A stretch of DNA of 64,000 nucleotides from Catonia carolina (lineage: Eukaryota > Arthropoda > Insecta > Hemiptera > Achilidae), in contig JAQMRL010000003.1 of NCBI GenBank assembly GCA_035578175.1, positions 91,800,469 through 91,864,468 of the forward strand. Direction: 5' to 3'. Below, one piece after another: positions 54,306 to 64,000 of this stretch. The translations under genes were made by a program, and so were the position numbers. The notes under the pieces are model-generated. The model was not told where the DNA came from. It searched no databases and saw only the letters and a list, made by a program, of their open reading frames with translations. Position 1 is the first letter of the stretch. The number at the start of each line of letters is the position of its first letter.

Positions 54306-55549
54306 CTGCATCAAATAATATCTTAGAATCATTATTTCTCATTCCACTACACTTACGTACAACCATTTCTTGTCAAACATTACAATGAAAACCGCGTGTT
54401 ATTTGTTTTATGTAACAGTTACAGCGTATAAGCGTACATTTACTTCCGCACAAATAGATACAATTTACCGATTTTAGACCAACCCACTTAATTCCCTGAT
54501 AAAACTTTTTTTAAGTCAAACTAGTAAGAAGAAGAAAAAGATGTGAATATTAAACGGAAAATTAATTTTCAAGTCAAACCAATCATAAAACAAAATGTTG
54601 CCATTTAATTTAAGTGGGTTGGGCTGAAATCTGTATATTGTATCTACTCACTCACTCTCTCTCTCTCACACACACACACACACGCGCGCGCACATTCAAG
54701 TGTGCCTGTTTTCTTTGTCTCCAACATTCCTGCATGTCACATTGTAATAACAATTCAAATTTGAAATTATTTATGTCAGCTATTACACTGCTTTCTTCAC
54801 TAGTTGATTTAAATGTAACATTGTTCAAATTTAATATAGTACATTCATCATGTTTTGATGACAATTTATTCTTACCTCTGATATATAATATATTAAACGA
54901 GAAAGAATTTCATTATTTTTTTCTCAATTACAAAATGAATTTTTCAGCGGAAATATATTTATAAGGTTTTTAACGCATTTTATTCTAATAAATATGATAT
55001 TTTTGTTTTCTTTGAAGAAGAAAATACTCTGAGAAATTGTATTTGAATTAAAGTGTACTGTTACGTATTAGCGTGGGCGTAGTTGGGCGTGCAGCGTTCG
55101 GGAAGGAGAAGTTCAGCTATAATTAGAAATAAGTTAATTATGTTTTCCTGGTAAAGGTTACTGTAAGATTGTTTGTTAATAAAATGATTGTTTTATTATT
55201 TATTACAATAATCACAGATTTGAAATTTCATCTAAAACTAATTTCATTTATTTCGACTATTTCAGTTTCATAAAATACTTTGAATGAACATTTTGATTAA
55301 GTTTTTAAAAATGTAAAATTGTTGTGTCAATCGATTTTCAAAAATGTTAATAATGTAAAATTGTTCAGTCAAGACTCTATATTACCGATTTTAAAGAAAT
55401 TTGAATGTACAAAGGATTTGATAATATGAATTAGAAAAATCTAGAGAATAGAATAGAACTTTAGAGGTAGGTTATCCAATTACGGCGCTTCTGTGTTAAA
55501 AATCAATTTTTGGAATTTTTCTTCTTTTATTTTTTAATATATCATCAAC
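54306..55549. other. Presumed intron; dinucleotide repeat and a GC-rich islet
   Basis: A (TC)n(AC)n(GC)n tract at about 54648-54692. At about 55073-55115 a GC-rich islet (GCGTGGGCGTAGTTGGGCGT) is framed on the minus strand by an acceptor-like ATTATAG, but no good donor follows, so I do not call it an exon. Confidence 0.4.
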
Positions 55550-55672
55550 GGATTAACGAGTGGCTGTATGATGGTTTAATGTCGGGTCATCTGATCTCTT
55601 CAGGGCTGTGGCTTCCAAAGTTAAAGTAGCAATGATGATAGCTAACCTCCGAAATGGAGATGGTACATGAAG
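55550..55672 (+). mobile_element. LINE 3' end (GHIMRHP family), terminal codons and tail
   Basis: The plus frame reads SDLFRAVASKVKVAMMIANL then RNGDGT and a stop, followed by GAAGAAGAAG. The ELFRAA..KV..A.MIANIR.G end is characteristic of the LINE lineage represented at 23860-24110. Confidence 0.65.
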
Positions 55673-56117
55673 AAGAAGTATGATGGTTTTGACTGAAAAT
55701 TTCGATTTTCGGTTTTTTATGTTTTTTTATAGTTTAGACCAAGATCCACCAGAAAAAAAACATTAAATTATGTCAAAAAATATTTTAATGGAAAAAATAA
55801 GTATTTATCACGTTTACTCAAAAATATTATCACGTCACCAAGAACGAATATTGCTCATAATTTTATACTGCTCGTTTTAGTGCAAAGTAAATTTTACTTT
55901 TTTTAAATATCTGCATCACTGGTTTAATATTCTCAGCTTTTGGTTCAGATTTCTAACCAACTGTTAATGGGAAATTTACTTATTTGTGTAAATTTTGTTT
56001 TTGTGCCTTTTACCGTAAATTTAGATTTTTAACACTCAGGTACGTTTTTCTCAAAAACGATTAAACCTACCAAGCTAAAATTTTTACCAAATATTTGACT
56101 TCTACAGGTGCTCCAAA

Positions 56118-56500
56118 AATTGTTATCTAGGTTATCAGCCGAAAGGCTGGTTTGAACCTGTAGAAGTTTTGCTAAGTAAAACAAAGAGTGAGGTGGTTTA
56201 CCACTGCCTTCCTCACTGAGAGGAAAAGTACGCTTATCAGCATGCCGGGCCCTCTGAAAAGCACATATTTTCCACTCTGCAAATGACACCTTCACTTCAT
56301 TCACCCAGGGTCAGGCTGTTTAATGAAATTTATTACTTTCAGAGGAGATAACTCTGATTAGTGCCTCTTACACCTCTATCTCTACTGTTCTTAAATGATT
56401 CAGTCATTTAATTGGCTGACCATGTGATAAGAAACAGAACTATTTATTTTAGCCCTGCAACGAACAGATTGAGTGTAAATAATTTGACATTTCACCTGTT
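56118..56500 (-). repeat. Repeat B copy with open frame
   Basis: Complete-looking copy. The minus frame 56029-56304 includes MNEVKVSFAEWK, RARHADKRTFPLSEEGSGK and PPHSLFYLAKLLQVQTS, parallel to 25125-25530. Substitutions between the copies are mainly conservative at protein level by eye. Confidence 0.7.
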
Positions 56501-57664
56501 TGGTATGGGCAGCCTCCAAAATTAGTAATGTGCAAAAAGGGAATTTAGGCTTCTGTGACAGCACAGTAGTTAGTTAATCTTATCAAGAAATCAGATATCA
56601 TTCAATCAGTGATAATAAAAACGCACAAGGCGTTAGCAGAAGTACCGGTTAACAGGTGGCTGTTTTTAATAAGAAATTTATTTCTAGCATATACTTTATG
56701 TGTTGAGTGATATTACTATAATAATCTAGATGTTAAAAAAAAATTGAATCTCTAAATATAAAAAGCCCACATGTCCATTTAAAAGAACTTTTCTGAAGTA
56801 TTGTATTTTTAAGAAGGTTATGGGGCTAACAATCATGCATTTGTTAGTGTCAAATTAAAAGAAAGTAGAAAACAATATGGGGTAATTAATTCACACTTTT
56901 GTAAACATTTATTGTCACTAGTTCCAGTTTTTATTAGTAATCAAAGAAATTTATATAAAACCACTTTTTAACTATATATTTTAATAATTAATTACTACCA
57001 CTGATATTAGTAATTAATAAAATATAATAGATTATTAAATTTTAATTAGTTGAAATAGCCCTACTCGTAGTTCAGGTAAATTAAACATTTAAAAAAAAGT
57101 GATTTGTTTCCAAGTTATTTAATTCATAATTTATTACATTAATTTAAATAATATATTATAATTAATTTTTATGGTTACTGCATAATTAAAGAAATAATAG
57201 TGATAGTAAATAATAGTAATATTAATAATTAATAATATTCCCTAATGGAAATGCAATATCGCTGTTACACTAAAGCATTACGGTCGACTCTGACTCCGTA
57301 ATGTAAACGATAATATAATGTTATCTCTGGGCATCCCATACATAACCAACATTACAATTTAATTGTCTTTAAAGCCGCAGTTACTGTAACTACATTAACC
57401 TTTGTATGTTTGTCTGTTTCCTTGGGAGGATGGTGGTTGTATATGTAATACGTGTACTGTATACTGCACCATTCTCTTTGTGTATATAGAATGTTCATTT
57501 TAACAACCCGAACAGCTTATGAAGAATTATAAACAACTTTTGGCTATTTAATTTATGATGAAAATTAAAAGAGAAATATTATCTAAACTTCTGAGGCAAC
57601 ACAAAAAATAATTACTGTTTTTAAATTTTTTTTCCTCCAATGTAGATAAAAATATTTGTTTTTC
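56501..57664. other. AT-rich, no gene seen
   Basis: Long A/T-only stretches around 56940-57240. No supported feature. Confidence 0.4.
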
Positions 57665-58100
57665 TCTCGTTTACAGTAGGTTCAATTTTTTAAGATCGTA
57701 TTGTTTAAATTTCCCTCTTTAACCACTTCATTTGTTTTATTATTGTACTGCTTTCGTTATCACAAGAAGGATTTTTCATAATTTTGTAAATTACAATATC
57801 AGCTGGTTAATAGTAATCGATTTATTTATAGGCCTATAATGTGTTACAAAAATATCTAGTTACCAAACTACAAAAATTTGTAGTAAAATATTGTTTAAAT
57901 CGTTTTTAAAACTTTATTCTTAAATAATTATCATAAATATACATAGCATATACTTTATGCGAGATAAATAACCTTTTTATTAACATATTTTATGTAATAT
58001 TATACTGTGAATTACAACAATAAAAATAAATTAAAACTTCTAATAAAAACAAATTTTAAAAAATGTAGAGGGAAATTATTTGTTTAAACAAAATCTCAAA
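57665..58100 (+). repeat. Segment E, uninterrupted copy (empty sites)
   Basis: Aligns with the three blocks 17457-17643, 18076-18212 and 21498-21625. It contains AGTAGGTTCAATTT once (R1 target), reads through the RTE-b site near 57870, and has CTGTGAATTACAACAATAAA (RTE-a target) uninterrupted at about 58005. The segment may be part of a larger dispersed repeat; its nature is unknown. Confidence 0.75.
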
Positions 58101-58189
58101 TATCTCTTAGGGGAAAAGTACTACCTTCATAAATTTGAAACAACTGTAAGTCTTTTTTAAACAATTTAAAGTAATTTTAGAGGTTTCAG

Positions 58190-58400
58190 GAAACACCATT
58201 ACTGCCCACATTCTCAGTATTCTTTCACTGTAAATTTTTTTCTCCTTTCTTTTGTCCATCCAGTGTTTTGTTCTTGTGTAAGCCTTTGAAATCATTAGTA
58301 TTATCCAGGTTCAGTCTATTTCCTTAGTTTATTCTAGTTTTTTCAATATCCCTTCTGACTTTTTTAAACCACTTTCTTATCTGATACCGTACGTTGTTTT
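58190..58400 (-). repeat. Diverged repeat shared with 24720-24960
   Basis: CACATTCTCAGTATTCTTTCAC, TTTCTCCTTTCTTT, AGCCTTTGAAATCA and TCCTTAGTTTATTC each have a counterpart in the same order at 24740-24965. The 62-codon minus ORF across it reads HWMDKRKEKKIYSERILRMW; this may be worn LINE coding sequence. Confidence 0.45.
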
Positions 58401-59620
58401 TAAAGAACTTAAGTTTATGGAAAACCATAATTTCTACAATAGATACTGTTAGAAAATATTTTTACGATCTTTCATATTTTATTCACAATTATATAATATA
58501 TACCAACAACTAGTGATTAGGATGAAGAAAAAATTTGTAGCAAAAGAAAATGTCTAATATCACTTTAAATTATTTAAAATGGTCTTAAATGGGGAGGAAA
58601 GTTATTATTTTCATCTACACTGGAAAAAGAAAAAAGTTTTAAAAACCAATAATTATTTTTCATGTCGAGTGATACGTCACATATTAGTAAATTCTTCCAG
58701 TATCTTATTAAAATGTGACATATGTCGGCTGGAAAATCGTGTTTTGACTACGCCGTGTTTACGTGTAACTGAACTTCACGTTTTTACACTATAATTAATT
58801 AAATTTAGTATCCTGGAACCTCTAGTCTTATTTCATAAAGGATGGAGAAAACCATACTCCAATTGTAGGCCTCTGAAAGGACTAACAAACAACTATTACT
58901 TACTGAGCCCCCTGCTCCAGAAAGGACACAAATGTCAAGGTGGATTATCAGGTAAATTATTACACGTCAAATCATTCGTTAGTCGGTTAAGATTACATAA
59001 TATTTTCTTCCTGAAAATTTTGAACAATCGTAGGAAAGTGTGATTTACGTACGGTATTCATAAATAATTTTTCAGTTCGGTATAAGTCACAAAAAATGGA
59101 GTGCCTACAAGTTGTGACGATTCAGACTTTGTTTAATCTATGAATTTAATCTAATTTAATTTTTTCTATAAACTAATGAATTTTTTTGTTTAAAGTTTTA
59201 CGAAATCAGGTTAAAACAAATTTTATTTAACCACATTGAATGTAGAACAGCAAAAGTTCCAAAGATCCTGTTACTGTGTACATACACATTGTTACTGTTT
59301 TATAGTTTGAATGTAGCTCTTTTACATTACCAGATGTATTGTATGACTAGTAATGTATTATTAATTAGAACCCGATAACGAATGGTAACCGTGATTGTGC
59401 AGCCACACCGACTCTTCTCACTTTACAAGCAAAAAAGTTATCGTGTCACAAACAGTTGTAGATAGAATGTTATGTATATGGGGCAGTTTTATCGTTTATT
59501 AATAAATGCAAGTAGAGTAAAAATCCACCGCCCAAATTACTTTTATGATAACTAACTTTGCTATTGTAAATTTTTAATTGTTTACTGTTTACTTTAAAGT
59601 ATTTTGAAGTAAACAAGGCT
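58401..59620. other. AT-rich; one candidate plus-strand exon
   Basis: At 58869-58951 an 83-nt block with two open frames is framed by CAATTGTAG and CAG|GTAAAT. No domain recognised, so it is reported as a finding and not as a gene. Confidence 0.35.
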
Positions 59621-59624
59621 CGGG

Positions 59625-59965
59625 GTTTACTAAAGAAAACTAGGAGTGAGGTGGTTTACAATTGCCTTCCTTACTGAGAGGAAAAGTACGCTTATCAGCA
59701 TGCCAGGCCCTCTGAAAAGCATTTACTTTCCACTCTACAAATGACACCTTCACTTCTTTCATCATAGGGTCTGGCTGTATAATGAAAATAATTTCAGAGG
59801 AGATAACTATAACTATTGTCTTTTTCACCTCCACCTCTTCTGTTCTTTAATGATTCAGTCATATAATCAGCTGACCATGTGATAAGAAAAATAACTATTT
59901 TTTGTAGCCCTGGAAATAGTAGATTGAGTGTAAATAATTTAACACTCTACCTGCCTGTTATGGTC
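59625..59965 (-). repeat. Repeat B copy
   Basis: GAGTGAGGTGGTTTACAATTGC, CAGCATGCCAGGCCCTCTGA and GAGGAGATAACTATAACTA in order. The minus frame 59640-59834 reads IIQPDPMMKEVKVSFVEWK and AWHADKRTFPLSKEGN, again the shared frame. The distal part (QVQTR.SADD) is missing. Confidence 0.7.
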
Positions 59966-61417
59966 AAAGATTTTTTCATTAAGAAATAAAATATTGTCAT
60001 TAATGTATTATTTATAGACCGGTATAAATAGCCAATCAACCTTCACAAAGACAGAGAGTGTCAAGCGTTTCGGTTTGACTTTTAGAACACATATACCAAA
60101 CAAAACCGTTTATTACTAAATTCCAGACTTAAAATTTTATATTTCCTACTTCATAAACCATCACAAAGGCACAAATATTGCGCATATATTATTCCTTTTT
60201 AAAACCCATATGAATTTAAGAATTCAAATTTACAGTTATATTAAATATTTTACTTTACAAAACTTTCACAAGTCACAAGAGCATGATTACCTTCTTATAC
60301 GTTCGCTTTCCATTTTACATGTACCAGGAAATCTCACAAGAAACTTAAATAGACACTGGAGTAGAGACCTATGAAATAAACCTTATTCAAAAAAAATAAG
60401 AAGTATTTTTTTAACACAATAATTCTAGGGGAGGCATCAATTGGGGCCTACCCTTCTTATGCCTACTAGGACATTTTAAAACAATCATAATAATCATTAC
60501 ATTTTGCAACGGTTCAGATAATTTCAGTTTTGCTAGTAAAATTATTACGATACGTCATAAATTGTGTACGTCAATATAGAAAAGCGTTAAGTAAATATTT
60601 TAAATTATTGAATGGTTCAAAGTATATTTTGATTTCACTGCTTATGTCTACCCCTTACGGTGCCGTCTGATACGGGCGCCACTCTGTCTATAGCATCGCC
60701 CTGTACAAGAGTAACTCTTGTACAACTTGTAACTCTTGTAAGATAACTGTTATCCTACATTCTCTATAACATGTTTAAAAACTGGGGTTCAAAAATATAC
60801 CCTGTTGATACTGAAAGCATTTATTTTCAATATTAACTAATAATTATTAATTCTGCTATAAATAATAATAATAATAATTTTTAAAAAATTTTACTATATT
60901 ATTATTTTATAATTTTATTATTTTTAAAACGAAATTCAAATTTTGGAGAAATATTTTATTTATAAATATGGTAACAGGGAAAAGTTAATGAACCCTCAAG
61001 TTGAATATGATGACCAACTGATTAAGTTGGCAAGACTTTAGATACAAGATATAAGTTTTAGATATTAGAATCAACTATTCCTTATCTGCCATGGTAGGAG
61101 TAGAAAGTTTTAAATTTTGATGGGAAAAATATTTTCAATTTTAATTTACTGAAGATGTATAAAAAAATACACAAAAACGCTCTAAACATTGGTAAGTGTT
61201 TACTGTTAATGTATTCTGGTGGTTTTTTTTTATATTTTATTTGTTACGGGGAACTGTACATTATTGAAAACTACCCAATTTGATCGTTGCTTATTTTGCT
61301 GTTTTTTGACGAGGATTAGACATGAGTTTGAACAGGGACCTTTAGTAGAGTTTTTTTACGGATGGCTGTCAACTGGTCACCATAAAAAGTTGCTTGCCTA
61401 ACCGGTGTTACTTAACA

Positions 61418-61455
<38 letters not shown>

Positions 61456-61625
61456 TAATGACTGGTGGTTTAGAAATATATATTTCAATGATAATAATTA
61501 ATGGCCTCAGTTCTGTTTGTAATTTCACTCCATTTGTAAATAAGTAAAAAGTCTTTTCCAAAATGAAAAATGAATTATTATTAGAAAATAATATTCTGTT
61601 GGGTATGAGAGGATAACACTTTTTT
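59966..61625. other. AT-rich; TATA word, GC patch and (AAT)n tract
   Basis: GGTATAAATAGCC at about 60021 resembles a TATA box but no initiator pair was clear. A GC-rich patch lies at about 60650-60715 (ACGGGCGCCACTCTG). An (AAT)n microsatellite lies at about 61420-61452. No gene supported. Confidence 0.4.
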
Positions 61626-62555
61626 AATTTCTCTTGCCTGTATGAATATATGGGCAGGAGAGTACCTATTGTTTTCATGTCGATTTTTCGAAATCGAGTT
61701 TTCACCGGATCTGCACGTTGTCATACCCCCTGAACCCAAAAAACATGTTTTTAGCGATTGGTCTGTGTGTGTGTGTGTGAACAGAATATCTCAAGAACAG
61801 AACATTGTGCTTAAATGAAACTTGAAACTTAAGTTAGGTACACCTCAGGACCTGACAGGAACATTTTCATCAAAATCGGTCAATCGAAAGTAGCAGTTTA
61901 TTAGTGTCATTTCTAACTTTTTTGCGATTTTCTGAAAAACAGTTACTACGATTTTTTTAAAAAAGTCGCCTCATATACTAAATTTCTTAAGCTCTACAAG
62001 AAAGGGTAGGCGTCATGTCTACTGAAATTCTTGGGAAGGCTGTTTTTCGTAAAAAATTGTTTTTTAAGACTGCGGCTTTAATATGTATTATAGCGCAAAA
62101 CTGTATATAATAAAAGTTGTAGAAAATTTAAAATTCTACAAATTTTATTTCAAAATTTTTTTGTGTAACGCTTAGTTTAGCGGTAATTAGAGAGTTTCTT
62201 TTTTTTACGAAAATGTGCAAAAAAATAGTTTTTTGTTAAGATTTCAGCCTCAGTATGCATTTTGCGGCAGAAGTGTATATAATCAAATTTATAGAAAATT
62301 AGAAGATCTACAATTTTTATTTAGCTCATTTTTCTCTACAGGGCCTAGTTTAGCGAGAAAGAGTAATTTTCCGTATTTTTAAGCTAAACTGAGGGTGATT
62401 TCCATTTTATGTCTTTCAGTTATGATTAAAATTAGGTTATGTTTATTGAGGTTAGTTTTTTGTTTATTTCTAATGTTTTATTACTAATGTTAGGTTTATT
62501 GTTAATTATTTGCATTGGCAAGATAAAGTAGTGTGTGTTTCACAGCAGATTTTTT
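61626..62555 (+). repeat. Repeat D copy
   Basis: AATTTCTCTTGCC (61626) and GGCAAGATAAAGT (62517-62529) are the two near-terminal inverted words. The interior follows 38677-39610 with (GT)n at about 61765-61778. The 97-codon minus ORF over its start is microsatellite-driven. Confidence 0.75.
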
Positions 62556-64000
62556 TTTGATTTACGTCCGACTGTTTTGCAAATAGACTGCTTTTTGTAT
62601 GAGAGGGTAGAAATGTCTACTGGAATTTAGATAGTAGGGAAATTCAAGTTGATTATTCGTCAAATAGATTCTGTATGTCCAAATTTAGTTTTTTAAATAT
62701 CTGTCATAGTAGGTACGGCCGGAAGCAAAAACTTCTGCGTTAATATTTTGGGAGTAATAAACTTCCAGTGTTGGTAACACTGACACAACAAGGCTATCTC
62801 TTTTTGTCATGCTATGTGAAAACAACTATATAACTGGTATAGGCTAACGGAATATTTATTTTCACATTAAAGATTGATATTTTACGGGGCCTGTTAATTA
62901 AAGTAATTGTGTACTCTTTAAACTGCCCATGTAATGAGTATATTTATTTCTCTGAAAGTTGTAGTATCTATCTAAAAAACCGTCAACGGGACTAATGAAG
63001 ATTTTACAATGCGTTTTTTGTAGCCCTAAAACAATGAAGTTATTTGAAGTGACCATAAATTTAAACAAATTTATAGTAAATGTATTCTATAATGTTGTAA
63101 TAAAAAAACAATAAAAATAGAATTTTATGGTGCAATTTCGCTAATGGTTGCCTATACTAAAATATCCTGTTTGAATACATTAACTACATTCACATATATT
63201 TTTCCAGTGCAATTCTAAATAACCCATTTTAAAGTTTTTTGGGCATAAAAAATTCCTTAATTAAATTATTATTATGTAAAAGTCTAAATAAAAAAATGCA
63301 CATATTAGGAAAATAAGTTTTTAAAATGGATAATTTATGTTGAATTTATACACATTTAAATGTATTAGATTTTAATTTTAGTAATTTACTTAAAACTCCA
63401 ATTAATGCAAAAGCTTTATGTTTAGAAATACTGATAAAAAAATTTGACATTCCCAAATCAACTTTAATTTTAGATCTGTCTTGTTAAATTTGATAACTTT
63501 TCGTGGAAGGGAATATAATAGCTTGTGTCATATTTGAACGTAATTAGAATTAAATATATGGGTATAGTACGAAAATCAAAAATATAAAAATACATTTAAA
63601 TACAAATAAACGCTGGTAATAAAAATACAGATCAATAATTCTAAGTAAATAAAGATTTTATTGCCTTTAGATGTTAATAAAGTTCAAATAACCGGTTCAA
63701 ATAAAATAAAATGAATTACTAAAATAAAAATGTTATTAAAAACATGTGCTTTTCACTTTATGAATCCGCTAAATCGAATAATATAGCGCGATTACAGCTC
63801 AGCCATTCAAGAGCAACGGACTCTCCTTGGCACATATACAAAATGAGACTATTCACAATGACCTACAAGTTCCTTATGTATCAAAGCAATAAGTTAATTA
63901 CTATCAATGTTTCCACAGAAAGTTAGCAAGCTTATAAAAACCAACCAATCAAGGCGATCAGCTTTGTAATTTACTGGAAAATCTACATGAAAGGTATAGA
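62556..64000. other. AT-rich, no gene seen
   Basis: A 60-codon ORF at 63744-63926 lacks recognisable motifs. Nothing supported to the window end. Confidence 0.4.

Noticed and set aside
54652..54964. ORFs across the (TC)n(AC)n tract
   Set aside because: Open frames are produced by the dinucleotide repeats.
55070..55120. Minus-strand coding exon in the GC-rich islet
   Set aside because: Acceptor present, but the possible donors are weak and the phase consistent with the exon at 54138-54305 meets an immediate stop.
60650..60720. Minus-strand microexon (GDAIDRVAPVSDGT) or a tRNA-Lys-like primer-binding site TGGCGCCCG
   Set aside because: A GTAAGG donor follows, but the acceptor tract is a palindrome (TGTACAAGAGT/ACTCTTGTACA) and only nine bases match a primer-binding site; neither reading is supported further.

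Overview
The window reads as AT-rich, repeat-dense nuclear DNA of an insect. Supporting this are 3' splice acceptors and GT donors around short coding blocks, many RTE, Jockey and R1-type non-LTR retrotransposon remnants, Tc1/mariner, pogo and Merlin DNA transposons, tRNA-derived SINEs, and TATA plus TCAGT (insect-type) core promoters in solo LTRs. The mix and the translated repeats look hemipteran-like to me, but that is an impression from memory and not a demonstrated assignment. No complete host gene lies inside the window. Most long ORFs are retroelement coding sequence or its antisense shadow.

Host gene fragments: (i) a plus-strand exon at 31051-31257 encoding a signal-peptide-like start and a Kazal-like cysteine block, with a possible terminal exon at 40910-40971; (ii) a minus-strand 168-nt exon at 54138-54305 encoding a cytoplasmic tail with three V/IxYxxL/I-type tyrosine motifs, typical of Ig-superfamily cell-adhesion receptors, with a possible last exon at 49767-49841; (iii) a GC-rich TATA-bearing promoter/first-exon candidate at 44250-44600.

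Layout: 1-4650 holds SINEs, an LTR fragment and an R1-like 3' end; 5300-6870 holds one LINE tail split by an RTE insertion with a perfect 13-bp target duplication; 8365-9375 is a fold-back element; 11001-13139 holds two solo LTRs of one family, each with a 4-bp target duplication; 17100-21620 is a stack of insertions (R1-like, RTE-b, and a nearly full-length 3.3-kb RTE) into a segment whose uninterrupted copy is at 57665-58100; 22090-26432 holds pogo, LINE and Tc1-like debris; 26739-29370 is the most striking locus, a ~1.8-kb palindrome made of 76-bp hairpin-forming repeats that invert at the centre, followed by a partial second copy and a Merlin miniature; 31549-34556 holds SINEs, Jockey, LINE and an inverted-duplicated mariner; 35147-40562 holds a ~0.9-1 kb repeat family including a head-on inverted pair; 45450-48469 holds a fold-back element with tRNA-like sequence in both arms and a TIR-complete DD40D-spaced mariner-like element; 50068-56500 is further Jockey/R1/SINE debris around the adhesion-receptor exon; the rest is AT-rich DNA with scattered repeat copies.

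All calls come from reading the sequence by eye. Boundaries are given to the base only where terminal repeats or target duplications fix them.
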